Assembly: GCA_963715895.1 (NCBI GenBank)
Contig: OY970284.1
Span: forward strand, 2,852,001-2,916,000
DNA length: 64,000 nt
DNA from: JADGNZ01 sp963715895
GTDB taxonomy: Bacteria > Acidobacteriota > Thermoanaerobaculia > Gp7-AA8
Reading direction: 5' to 3'
The notes under the pieces were generated by a model, which had not been told where the DNA came from, searched no databases, and saw only the letters and a program-made list of their open reading frames with translations. The translations under genes and the position numbers were made by a program. Shown piece after piece: positions 1-7,798 of the stretch; position 1 is the first letter of the stretch, and each line of letters begins with the position of its first letter.

Positions 1-133
1 ACTTGGGCTTCGGCTGGTTGTAGTACTGCCCCGCGGGTCCCATGTCTTTTCCCTGCCCGAAGAGTAGGGAGGGAGCGGTGGCGAGGAAGAGCGCGGCGGC
101 GGTTCGGAGGAACAGGGCGGGATCAACCCTCAT
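1..133 (-). CDS. Partial secreted protein (N-terminus only)
   Basis: An ATG at 133 on the minus strand opens a frame that runs off the left edge of the window. The visible 44 residues start MRVDPALFLRTAAALFLATA, a basic start followed by a hydrophobic core, and reach a likely signal-peptidase site near LFGQ. The mature part begins GKDMGPAGQYYNQPK. The start overlaps the last 11 bp of the upstream membrane-protein gene, so the two are probably co-transcribed and translationally coupled with ribF. No family can be assigned from so short a fragment. Confidence 0.55.
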   Translation of the reverse strand, partial: MRVDPALFLRTAAALFLATAPSLLFGQGKDMGPAGQYYNQPKPK

Positions 134-1019
134 GCGTCTTCGTCATTGTATCCGACGCCCCCTCATCTTCGGCGCCCGCGATGAACACGGCCCGGTCGAT
201 ATGGCTCATTTCCTGGATTTGCATGCGCAATTTGATGATCTCGATCTGGTAGAGGCGGGCTACGTCGTCGGTGCGGTCGCGCTGCTGGCGCTTGCGAAGG
301 GCGATGCGATTGGCCAGCCGGACGAACTCGCGGTGGGCGCGCCGGTCCGCCCATCCCCCGCGGCCGAGTCGTAACAATGGATGGGCCGTGGCGCGAACGT
401 CCCGGTCGTTCATGAACCCGAGCGACGACTCATGCCGCAGCTCGGCGCGAACGTCGGGCCACTGCCGGAAGACGGCTCCGACGACGATCAGCGGTAGGGC
501 GGCGGCGACGGTGATGAGGGTGTACCGCTCGCGGATTCCGTAGCGCATCGCCAGCGACGGCAGCCAGGCCACGACGATCGCCGCCGCGGCGGTGGCGACG
601 TCGAAGGCAATCTGTTTCCTCTTGTCGGCGACGTGGAAGACGGCGAAGGTGATGCCGTACCCGGCCCCGGCGCCTGCCAGCATGAGGGAGGCCAGGATCC
701 CCGCCTCGTGCACGGACGTCATCACGAAGGGGATCGCCGCCGTGGCCCCCATCACGCTTCCGACCAGCATCCCATCGACCGCCTCGGTTTCCCTGCCGGT
801 GTGCCGCACGTAGAGCGCGGCCAGGGTGAGGGCGATGCCGCCGATGACCGGATAGAGGGCCCGGACGAGGAAGAGCACGAAGGCCACGGCCACACCGATG
901 GCCAGAGCGGTGCGCCAGGCGGTGCCGAGGTCGTTGTCGAGCGTCTTGAAGAAATGTGCCCCGGCCATGGCGGCCAGGAAGACCGCATACACGACCATGC
1001 AGAGAACGGGATCAGACAT
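123..1019 (-). CDS. Polytopic membrane protein of unknown function
   Basis: The 298-residue product has about seven hydrophobic segments between residues 5 and 185, with runs such as ALAIGVAVAFVLFLVRALY and TAAAAIVVAWLPSLAM. A charged cytoplasmic tail of about 110 residues follows and contains an Arg-rich coiled-coil-like stretch (LRKRQQRDRTDDVARLYQIE). I do not recognise a named family. It lies 3 bp downstream of ribF on the same strand and overlaps the next gene by 11 bp, so it is the middle gene of a three-gene operon. A membrane role is directly supported; no substrate can be inferred. Confidence 0.75.
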   Translation of the reverse strand: MSDPVLCMVVYAVFLAAMAGAHFFKTLDNDLGTAWRTALAIGVAVAFVLFLVRALYPVIGGIALTLAALYVRHTGRETEAVDGMLVGSVMGATAAIPFVMTSVHEAGILASLMLAGAGAGYGITFAVFHVADKRKQIAFDVATAAAAIVVAWLPSLAMRYGIRERYTLITVAAALPLIVVGAVFRQWPDVRAELRHESSLGFMNDRDVRATAHPLLRLGRGGWADRRAHREFVRLANRIALRKRQQRDRTDDVARLYQIEIIKLRMQIQEMSHIDRAVFIAGAEDEGASDTMTKTHEG

Positions 1020-1022
1020 GCG

Positions 1023-1994
1023 TCAGGGAAATGAGTACCCGGCCTCATCGAAGCGAACGGGATGCCGTAAAAAGTATCGTCGCGAGCTCTCGATGTCCAT
1101 GCGGATCTGATTGGTCAGCTCTACGGCCGACTGAAACTGCTGCTCGCGGCGGAGCAGGCGGTGGAAGTAGAGCCGTACCGTGTCACCGTAGACGTTGGAG
1201 TCGAAGTCGAGGATGTGACTCTCGATGGTGATGGCGTAGTTCTCGTACAGAGTCGGCCGGACGCCGATATTGGTCACGCTCTCGAAGGATCGGCTGAAGG
1301 TCTCGAAGCGGGAGGTGGTGATGTAGACGCCGCCGCCGGGATAGAGCTCGTTGGATGGATCAACGTTGACGGTGGGGAAGCCGATCTTGCGCCCGAGGCG
1401 GCGGCCGGTGGCGACGCGGCCATCGATGAAGTAGGTGCGTCCCAGCGCCATGGCCACGGTGCGCATCCTTCCCTTCTTGACGGCGTCCCGAACGAGCGAG
1501 CTGGAGACGCGGATGCCGCGGATCTTTACCTCGTCGACCCCCTGGACGGCGAAGCCGTATCGCTCGCCGGCTGCCTTCAGCTTCTCCAGGTTCCCCTCGC
1601 GGCCGGCGCCGAAACAGAAGTCGCGCCCGATGCGGACGTCGCTGACCTGCAGCGTTCCGACGAGAAACTCGTCGATGAAACGGTCCGCCGTCCACCGCGA
1701 GAATTCGTGCGTGAAGGGGACGACCAGGAGGGCGTCCACGCCCATGTCGCGCAGCAGCTCGTGTTTCTGCGGGAGGGTCAGGATCTGCGGCGGCACGCGG
1801 TCGGGTGCCACGATCGACAGCGGATGCGGATGAAAGGTGATGACCGCGGATGGACGGCCGGTCTCGCGCGCCCGCGCCACGACCCCGCGGATGATGGCCT
1901 GATGCCCGATGTGCATCCCGTCAAAGTTCCCGATCGTGGCCACGCAGCCGCGAGGCAGGTCGGTCTGGCGGAGCGGGTCGTTGATCAGGATCAT
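1023..1994 (-). CDS. ribF: Bifunctional riboflavin kinase / FAD synthetase
   Basis: This cytoplasmic enzyme phosphorylates riboflavin to FMN and adenylylates FMN to FAD. The 323-residue length is normal for the family. The N-terminal nucleotidyltransferase domain (about 1-190) carries IGNFDGMHIGH and the SSSLVRDAVKKGRM segment near 165-178. The C-terminal flavokinase domain (about 190-305) carries GRRLGRKIGFPTVNV and NIGVRPTL. The start ATG lies just upstream of the core beta strand. The gene is first in a short operon with two envelope-protein genes and is divergent from the secreted protein at 2065. Confidence 0.95.
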   Translation of the reverse strand: MILINDPLRQTDLPRGCVATIGNFDGMHIGHQAIIRGVVARARETGRPSAVITFHPHPLSIVAPDRVPPQILTLPQKHELLRDMGVDALLVVPFTHEFSRWTADRFIDEFLVGTLQVSDVRIGRDFCFGAGREGNLEKLKAAGERYGFAVQGVDEVKIRGIRVSSSLVRDAVKKGRMRTVAMALGRTYFIDGRVATGRRLGRKIGFPTVNVDPSNELYPGGGVYITTSRFETFSRSFESVTNIGVRPTLYENYAITIESHILDFDSNVYGDTVRLYFHRLLRREQQFQSAVELTNQIRMDIESSRRYFLRHPVRFDEAGYSFP

Positions 1995-2064
1995 TTGCGA
2001 AGATGGGCGCGCGGATCATCGCATACGTTCGAAGCGCGAAGCGCTTGGCGCTAAACTCGTGTTC

Positions 2065-2661
2065 GTGAACAAGCACCGTCTCACCCTCTTCCTCCTTGCC
2101 GCCGTCATCGCGTCGACCGCTCTCGCCGCCGATGGACCATCCCGCCTGCCACAAAAGGGTTGCAAGTGGGAGAAAGTGACCAACGCCGCGGTCGGTTTCG
2201 AAGCCTGGGTGCAGCGATGCACTTTCGGTAACCGGAAGATCGATCTCTTCTTCAAAGGCTCATCGCTCTTCAGCCGCTTCTCCGATGGAGGGGCGCCGGA
2301 TCCGCAGGTGGACGTTCTGCCGCTGTTGGCCGGCGAGACCGCGGAGAGCGGGCTCAAACGGATTTTCGCATCGCACACCGATAAGAAACTGGTCAAGCGC
2401 TGCGTGCTGGCGCCGTATCCCGGTGATCGCCGTAAGGGTGCGACCCGCTACACCTTCCTCCCCGACAAGGCCTACAAGAAGGAGCTCGACGCCAAAGCCG
2501 ATCCGAACGAAGTCGGCGATCCGCCCTGCGGCGACTGGGGCGATGCGCCGGACGGCATTCAATATTTCGAAGTCCAGCCCGGCGCCCGCGGCGTCCTGTT
2601 CGTCCGCGTCGGGCAGGATGAGCCGCTGTTCGATGAAAAGACGCTGCGCCTCACCAAATAG
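2065..2661 (+). CDS. Secreted protein of unknown function
   Basis: The product has about 198 residues and a clear signal peptide (NKHRLTLFLLAAVIASTALA, cleavage before ADG). The frame is open back to 1909, but the region before 2059 overlaps the ribF promoter and start and reads as non-coding. I chose the GTG at 2065 because it puts a basic residue before the hydrophobic core; the GTG at 2059 is an equal alternative. The mature protein has four cysteines and no domain I recognise. It is probably periplasmic. It converges on the regulator at 2678. Confidence 0.7.
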   Translation: MNKHRLTLFLLAAVIASTALAADGPSRLPQKGCKWEKVTNAAVGFEAWVQRCTFGNRKIDLFFKGSSLFSRFSDGGAPDPQVDVLPLLAGETAESGLKRIFASHTDKKLVKRCVLAPYPGDRRKGATRYTFLPDKAYKKELDAKADPNEVGDPPCGDWGDAPDGIQYFEVQPGARGVLFVRVGQDEPLFDEKTLRLTK

Positions 2662-2677
2662 GCTTCTCCGTCTGCGC

Positions 2678-4696
2678 TCATAGTGAATACAGCGACGGCA
2701 CTCCGGACGTGATCGCCTCCCAATCCGGAGGGTTCGTCCCGAGCATGGCCACGAACTGATCGACCATCACCGGGTCCCATTTCCCGCCCGCCGCTTCGCG
2801 CCGGAGCGTCTCGATGGCGGCCGTGTGCGAAAGGGGGGTGGGGCGGTAGGAGCGGTGCGAGGTCAGCGCATCGTAGGCGTCGACGATGGAGAGCAGCCGG
2901 ACCTCGTAGGGGATGTCGTGGCCGCGGAGGCCGTCGGGGTAGCCGCGGCCGTCGTAGCGCTCGTGATGATGCCGGATCATCCGCAGGATCGCGGCCAGGG
3001 TATTCAGAGGCCGCACCATCTCCTCGCCGATGACCGGATGGTCGATGACGCGCAGGAACTCGTCGTGCGTCAGCGGGCCCTGCTTATTGAGCAGCGATTC
3101 CGGAACGGCGATCTTGCCGATGTCGTGCAGCAGTCCGGCGATGCGGACGCGGTCGCCGGCGGCCTCGCCGAGGCCGAGGAAGATGGTAAAGGTGCGGGCG
3201 AGATCGCCGACGCGCTGGGAGTGGCCGCGGGTGTACTGGTCTTTTGCCTCCAGCGCCAGCGCCAGCGCGCAGATCACGCTGTGCGTCTGCTCGAGATCGG
3301 CGTGATAGTCCTTGATCCGCAACAGCGAGCGGATGCGGGTGATCAGCTCCAGGCGGTTCAGCGGATAGGCGATGAAATCGTCGGCGCCGGCCACGATCGC
3401 TTCCTGCCGCATCGTGCCGCCATGGTGCGCGGTGAGGACGATGACGGGGAGGAACTCATGCCGCGGATCGGCGCGAAGAATGCGCAGCGTCTCGTCGCCG
3501 TCCATCACCGGCATGAGCAGGTCGAGCAGGACGACGTCGATCCCGTCGTTGTCGATGATCGTCACCGCCTCGGCGCCGTTTTCAGCGAACGAGACCCGGA
3601 AGCCGGCGACGGCCAGGCTGGCGCCGACGAGATCGCGGTTGACCGGATTGTCGTCGACGCAGAGCACGCGCGCCGGCGGCGCCCCCTTCGGCCGCATGTG
3701 ACGCGACGTCACCGGCACCGGCGTTTCTTCGGCGAGCGCGGCGGCGAAAAACGACGTCAGCTCCGCGTCCCATGCGCCGTCACGCGCCTCGGCGCGAAGA
3801 CGCGACAGCGCCTCGGCGTCGGGCAGATCGTCATCGTGGCGGATCTGGTCGTAGCGATTGGCGATGGCCACGATCCGCGCTTCCAACGGGATAGCCTCAC
3901 CGGCCAACGCGTCGGGATAGCCGCGCCCGTCGATCCGCTCGTGATGCCAGCGCACGATCGGTACGAAGGGGCGAAACGTCTTCATCGGATCGAGAATCGA
4001 CGCGCCGATGCGCGTGTGCTCCGCGACGAGCGCCCGCTCTTCGTCCGTCAGCACCGTCTTCGCCAGAAGCGCGTCCGGCACGCCGATCATGCCGACGTCG
4101 TGCAGCATCGCTCCCTTGACGACGATCTCGCGCTCTTCGCGCGACATGCCCAGCTTGTCGCACAGCCGCGCCGCATAGGCCGCCACGCGCTGCAGGTGCC
4201 CGCCGCTGCGCGGGTCCTTGTTCGAGAGCGCGTTGTTGAGCGTCATGATTATGTTCTCGCTCGAGTCGAGCTCTTTGCGCAGATTGCGGATGCGCACGAG
4301 CGAGCGGATGCGGGTGCGCAGCTCGTCTTTGTTGATCGGCTTGTTGAGGAAATCGTCCGCGCCGCACTCGAGGGCCTTGATCTTGTCCTCGGTTCCGGTG
4401 AGCGCGGTCAGCATCAGGATGGGGATGGTCCGCCCGATTTTCTCCGCTTTGATGAAGCCGCAAGCCTGGTAACCGTCCATCACCGGCATCATCACGTCGA
4501 GCACGATGACCGACGGATTGATCCTGGGATAGAGCTCCAGGGCCTCGCGGCCGTCGCGCGCCAGCGCGACGTCGTATCCCCAGGTGGAGAGATACTCTTC
4601 GAGGAGCAGCAGATTCTGTTCGTTATCGTCGACCGCGAGAACGATGTCTCGATCGGAGGGGCCGTTGCCGGGGACCGCCTCTTCTGCGATGGCCAT
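2678..4696 (-). CDS. Double response regulator, REC-HD-GYP-REC-HD-GYP
   Basis: The 672-residue protein is a head-to-tail repeat of the usual REC-HD-GYP unit. REC1 (about 18-130) has phospho-acceptor D67 and FLNKP. HD-GYP1 (about 150-325) has HD at 199-200 and HHERIDGRGYP near 251-261. REC2 (about 342-455) has D392. HD-GYP2 (about 470-650) has LHDIGK near 523-528 and HHERYDGRGYP. HD-GYP domains hydrolyse cyclic di-GMP. The first unit looks altered: the HDxGK lysine is Met203 and the late metal-binding Asp is Asn (ANRYD). REC2 has Tyr in place of the usual Lys (IAYP). The second HD-GYP is probably the active one and the first regulatory; that is inference. The DUF488 gene lies 12 bp upstream on the same strand. 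Confidence 0.92.
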   Translation of the reverse strand: MAIAEEAVPGNGPSDRDIVLAVDDNEQNLLLLEEYLSTWGYDVALARDGREALELYPRINPSVIVLDVMMPVMDGYQACGFIKAEKIGRTIPILMLTALTGTEDKIKALECGADDFLNKPINKDELRTRIRSLVRIRNLRKELDSSENIIMTLNNALSNKDPRSGGHLQRVAAYAARLCDKLGMSREEREIVVKGAMLHDVGMIGVPDALLAKTVLTDEERALVAEHTRIGASILDPMKTFRPFVPIVRWHHERIDGRGYPDALAGEAIPLEARIVAIANRYDQIRHDDDLPDAEALSRLRAEARDGAWDAELTSFFAAALAEETPVPVTSRHMRPKGAPPARVLCVDDNPVNRDLVGASLAVAGFRVSFAENGAEAVTIIDNDGIDVVLLDLLMPVMDGDETLRILRADPRHEFLPVIVLTAHHGGTMRQEAIVAGADDFIAYPLNRLELITRIRSLLRIKDYHADLEQTHSVICALALALEAKDQYTRGHSQRVGDLARTFTIFLGLGEAAGDRVRIAGLLHDIGKIAVPESLLNKQGPLTHDEFLRVIDHPVIGEEMVRPLNTLAAILRMIRHHHERYDGRGYPDGLRGHDIPYEVRLLSIVDAYDALTSHRSYRPTPLSHTAAIETLRREAAGGKWDPVMVDQFVAMLGTNPPDWEAITSGVPSLYSL

Positions 4697-4708
4697 TCGG
4701 AGCGGTAA

Positions 4709-5254
4709 TTATAGCCGCAGCGTCTGTTGCTCGGCGGGCTGCACGAGCGAATAGACGAGATGGTCGTTTTCCACGCGGGCGTGCTCGTTCATCACATGCC
4801 TCTTCGCAGGCTGCCCGCTGATGATGTGAAGGACCTCGATCCCCCGCCGCGTCAACTCGTCGGCAATCAGGTTTCGATGGCATCGCCACGGCACGGCCTC
4901 CGCACACATGACGGAGACACGCTGCATCGCCGCGAGAGTGATGAGCTTGTCGATCGCCGCGTGGAACTCATCCGAGGCCATGTAGTCGGCATACGCGCGA
5001 AACTGCTCGTTGCGCCAGGCCGTGTTGGGCGAATCAGCCGCCGGCTTCCGCCGCCCTCCGAGCTCCGGCATGTGGATATAGCCCACGCCGTGCTCCGGCA
5101 GCCATTGCCCCATCGCCTCGCTGGAGAAATGTGGATAGCGCTTCGACCCCGGGTACCGGCGAACATCGGCAAGAAGGCCGATGCCGTTCCCGGTCAGCAG
5201 AGCGATGAGCTCCTCGCTCGATCGTGTGGAGTGGCCGATGGTGTGGATTTGCAT
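4709..5254 (-). CDS. DUF488 family protein
   Basis: The 181-residue product starts MQIHTIGHSTRSSEELIALL, the typical DUF488 opening, and contains YPGSKRYPHF, LGGRRK and the late C-A-E motif (SVMCAEAVPWRCHR). The family is small, cytoplasmic and of uncertain function. The frame is open upstream to 5350, but that part is translated repeat DNA; the ATG at 5254 starts the conserved domain and abuts the repeat directly. The gene is followed after 12 bp by the REC-HD-GYP regulator, so the two may form an operon. Confidence 0.85.
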   Translation of the reverse strand: MQIHTIGHSTRSSEELIALLTGNGIGLLADVRRYPGSKRYPHFSSEAMGQWLPEHGVGYIHMPELGGRRKPAADSPNTAWRNEQFRAYADYMASDEFHAAIDKLITLAAMQRVSVMCAEAVPWRCHRNLIADELTRRGIEVLHIISGQPAKRHVMNEHARVENDHLVYSLVQPAEQQTLRL

Positions 5255-5257
5255 GGT

Positions 5258-5382
5258 GGTTGCTGGGTTACTGGGTTGCTGGGTTTCTGGGTTTCTGAGT
5301 TGCTGGGCTACGAGGTTGCCAGGTTGTCCCAGAACCAAGCAACCCTGCAACCGAGCAACCTAGCAACCCTGTAACCAGCAAC
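5258..5382. repeat. Inverted pair of 8-bp arrays (GGTTGCTG / AGCAACCC units)
   Basis: The left half repeats variants of GGTTGCTG with an 8-bp period (GCTGGGTT, ACTGGGTT, TTCTGGGTT). The right half carries the complement (AGCAACCC, TGCAACCG, TAGCAACC). The halves could fold into one long imperfect hairpin. The array fills the gap between the divergent DUF488 and desaturase genes and begins three bases from the DUF488 start codon. The same design recurs at 22601, 37840 and 53504. Confidence 0.85.
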
Positions 5383-5421
5383 GAATAATGCACCCTTCCG
5401 ACCGGTTCTCTCTCGCGTTCC

Positions 5422-6429
5422 ATGGCCTACTACAGCGAGCACGCCCAGCAGCTCAAACGCGATCTGGCCGCCGAGGTGCCGACGGATGAGTTGAGGATGC
5501 TGCATACCAAGCGGCCGCTGCTGCATGCGCTGATCGCCTTCCTCAATGTCGCGGCCCTCGTCGCGGCAGGGGTGGCTATCGTCCACTTCGATCGCTGGTA
5601 CTTCTGGCTGCCGTTCGCCTTCGTGGCCGGCTTCGCCGTGTTCGACTTCACCGTGCTACTCCACGAGGTGGTCCATCGGGCCGTGTTGTCGGAGTCGAGC
5701 GACCGCGCCTATCGCGCTCTCGGCCTGCTCTACGCCGTGCCGAGCGGCATCTCGGCGTCGCAGTTCACCCGATGGCACCTCGATCATCACCTCGGGCTCG
5801 GCTCGGATGTTGACGATCCCAAGCGCCACTACCTCTCGCCGAAGAGAAATGTGCGCTGGCTCAAAGCGCTCTACTTCACCCCGGCGCTCTTCCCGATCTA
5901 CTTCCGCGCCGCCGCGAAAGAGACCGCCGCGTACGAGCCGGAACTGCGCCGGCGCATCGCCCGCGAGCGCCTCTTCACCATCGCCTTCCAGCTCTCGGTG
6001 CTCGCCGCGATCGCCTTGATCGGCGGCTGGGCCATCGCCTTCAAGCTCTACATCGTGCCGGTCTTCTTCATCTTCCCGATCGCCTTCGCCCTCAATCGTC
6101 TCGGCCAGCACTACGACATCGACCCATCTGACCCGGCCAAGTGGTCGACCCTGGTGAAGGCCTCCTGGTTCTGGGACGTGGTCTTCCTCTTCTCGAACTA
6201 CCACCTCGAGCACCACTACTTCCCCGGCGTCCCCTTCTACAACCTCCCACGCCTGCAGAAGCTCCTTCTGCCGTTCTACCGGAAACGCGGCATGACCCCC
6301 CTCGGCTACGGCACGCTGCTCTGGGGCTGGCTCGTGCTCAACCGCAAACCGCACGCGAACTGGGAGGATGCCGGCGCAGGGCGTGGCGGTGGCGGCGACG
6401 GAGTAGGCAATCGATCTCGCCAAACGTAG
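5422..6429 (+). CDS. Membrane fatty acid desaturase family protein
   Basis: This is a di-iron membrane enzyme expected to introduce double bonds into acyl chains or a related lipid. Three histidine boxes are visible: HEVVH near residue 87, HLDHH near 119 and HLEHH near 262. Several hydrophobic segments occur between residues 30 and 80 and between 190 and 220. The length, 335 residues, is normal. The last 20 residues (GAGRGGGGDGVGNRSRQT) are low complexity and probably not conserved. The gene is preceded by the 8-bp inverted array. Substrate and regiospecificity cannot be read from the sequence. Confidence 0.88.
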   Translation: MAYYSEHAQQLKRDLAAEVPTDELRMLHTKRPLLHALIAFLNVAALVAAGVAIVHFDRWYFWLPFAFVAGFAVFDFTVLLHEVVHRAVLSESSDRAYRALGLLYAVPSGISASQFTRWHLDHHLGLGSDVDDPKRHYLSPKRNVRWLKALYFTPALFPIYFRAAAKETAAYEPELRRRIARERLFTIAFQLSVLAAIALIGGWAIAFKLYIVPVFFIFPIAFALNRLGQHYDIDPSDPAKWSTLVKASWFWDVVFLFSNYHLEHHYFPGVPFYNLPRLQKLLLPFYRKRGMTPLGYGTLLWGWLVLNRKPHANWEDAGAGRGGGGDGVGNRSRQT

Positions 6430-6546
6430 GTCGGACTCTTAGTCCGACCGGCGCTCGCGCGGGCGAACCGTTCTAATCCGCGTTTCTTCACGGCCGGCCT
6501 GCTTGGAGACTCTGACTATGTGAAGTGGCCATTTCTGGTGAGGAAG

Positions 6547-6757
6547 CAGGCTCTGAACCTACCCGAACAGGCTTTAAGCCTACTTCGGTAGGCTCTGGAC
6601 CTACTCAAGTAGGCTCTGAGCCAACCCCAGTAGGCTTTAAGCCTACCCAGGTAGGCTCTGGACCTACCCCAGTAGGCTTTAAGCCTACCCAAGTAGACTC
6701 TGAGCCTACCTAGGTAGGCTTAAAGCCTATTCGGTAGATCCCGGGATCTATTCGGGG
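6547..6757. repeat. Ten-unit 21-bp palindromic tandem array
   Basis: There are ten units of 21 bp (one of 20) with consensus close to TAGGCTTTAAGCCTACCCAG. Each unit holds a short palindrome (GGCTTTAAGCC or GGCTCTGGACC), and joined units form a second one (CCTACCCAGGTAGG). The period is a multiple of three, so one plus-strand frame stays open and would encode a 7-residue repeat of the GFKPTQV type from 6525 to 6713; I do not regard it as a proven gene. The final unit becomes a TAGATCC palindrome. The stretch 6430-6900 holds no other gene; 6758-6849 holds one more small palindrome (tagatccatggatcta). Confidence 0.88.
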
Positions 6758-6849
6758 CGAAAAAATGCCTGTCCACTAGATCCATGGATCTATCCGACAG
6801 TCGACTCGACAACCATGCACGCAGGACCGACTTGTCAACTAGAATGTCA

Positions 6850-6877
6850 ATGTTCACGTCAACGTTGACGTCAACAT
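6850..6877. promoter_or_regulatory. Probable operator of the Xre-RES operon
   Basis: A 28-bp palindrome lies 25-52 bp before the antitoxin start. Its core ACGTCAACGTTGACGT is perfect, and the outer TGTT/AACA arms match except for one base pair. Xre-type antitoxins usually repress their own operon, so this is the natural binding site. No footprint is visible from sequence alone. Confidence 0.55.
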
Positions 6878-6901
6878 GAGCTACAGAAAGGTTGAGTCAT
6901 C

Positions 6902-7240
6902 ATGGCTTCGGCGCTTGCAGAACGACTCGAAAACATCAAAGAACTAGGCGGGATTACCGGCCGTGACGTCGCGCAATTGCTCGACACGACTCCTGAGACA
7001 GTTTCACGATGGACGACAGGGCGAATTGATCCACAACGCGACCGGCTGCGCCGGCTCCTTGAGCTTGAATTCTTCCTCGCTGAACTCGCAGAGTTCTACT
7101 CCCCGGAAGAAGCGAAACTGTGGCTTTTTAGTCCTCACAAGTTGCTGGGAGGCGAGACGGCAGCTTCCCGCATTCAAGCGGGAAAGACTCAGGATGTTTT
7201 CGTGCTGCTCGACCAACTGCGCTCGGGCGCGTATCTGTAG
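6902..7240 (+). CDS. Xre/MbcA/ParS-type antitoxin
   Basis: The 112-residue protein has a helix-turn-helix near residues 12-45 (GITGRDVAQLLDTTPETVSRW) followed by the helical toxin-binding domain typical of this family (LELEFFLAELAEFYSPEEAKLWL). It ends two bases before the RES toxin gene, the classic antitoxin-first layout. It should neutralise the toxin by direct binding and repress the operon through the palindrome at 6850. A GAAAGG ribosome site sits 10 bp before the ATG. Confidence 0.88.
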   Translation: MASALAERLENIKELGGITGRDVAQLLDTTPETVSRWTTGRIDPQRDRLRRLLELEFFLAELAEFYSPEEAKLWLFSPHKLLGGETAASRIQAGKTQDVFVLLDQLRSGAYL

Positions 7241-7242
7241 CC

Positions 7243-7761
7243 ATGATCTATCCGCCGGAGATGCTGGACATCCTGCAATCAGCAGCGGTGTCCGCATGGG
7301 ACGGGACAGTCTACCGTCATATGTTTGGTTCTCATTCGGCCGCTCGCATCAATACCGAGGGTGCAAGATGGAATGCGCCTGGCCTCGCGGCGATCTACAC
7401 GAGCTGTGAGCGTGAGACCGCGCTCGCAGAGGCCGAGTACTCCATCAGCATGCAGCCGTTGCGGCCGAGAGCGAAACGAACGTTATTCACCATTCACGTT
7501 TCTCTGAAGAATGTCATCGACCTTACCGCTGCCGATCTGCTGCCTCGGCTCGGCGTTGCCGACGATGTGCTCTCAAACCTCGATCATTCGCCATGCCGCA
7601 CCATCGGCGCCGCGGTGAGCTGGCTCGGGCACGATGGTCTGCTCGTACCATCGGCGCGGCGGCGCAGCGGCACGAACCTCGTCATTTTCCAACAGGATCT
7701 CGCGACGAGCGCTTTCGAGGTGACGGACGAGGAGACCATCGCGCTTGATGATCGGCCGTAG
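7243..7761 (+). CDS. RES-domain toxin (NAD+ phosphorylase family)
   Basis: Characterised RES toxins degrade NAD+. The 172-residue product shows the family signatures in order: VYRHMF near 27, GARWN near 47, IYTSCERETALAEAEYS near 56-73, and NLVIFQ near 149. The conserved Arg, Tyr, Glu, Ser and Asn positions all appear present, so the toxin is probably active. It follows the Xre antitoxin by two bases, so translation is likely coupled. It converges on the TetR gene. Confidence 0.88.
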   Translation: MIYPPEMLDILQSAAVSAWDGTVYRHMFGSHSAARINTEGARWNAPGLAAIYTSCERETALAEAEYSISMQPLRPRAKRTLFTIHVSLKNVIDLTAADLLPRLGVADDVLSNLDHSPCRTIGAAVSWLGHDGLLVPSARRRSGTNLVIFQQDLATSAFEVTDEETIALDDRP

Positions 7762-7798
7762 CTCTTGCTCTCGTTTCCGGCCGCTCGCGCGGCCCCTT

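Noticed and set aside
2825..4708. 627-residue open frame opposite the REC-HD-GYP gene
   Set aside because: It is a GC-rich antisense shadow full of Asp, Arg and Val, and the opposite strand holds all the motifs.
6547..6757. CRISPR array
   Set aside because: The 21-bp units are contiguous, with no spacers of unique sequence between them, and no cas genes are near.
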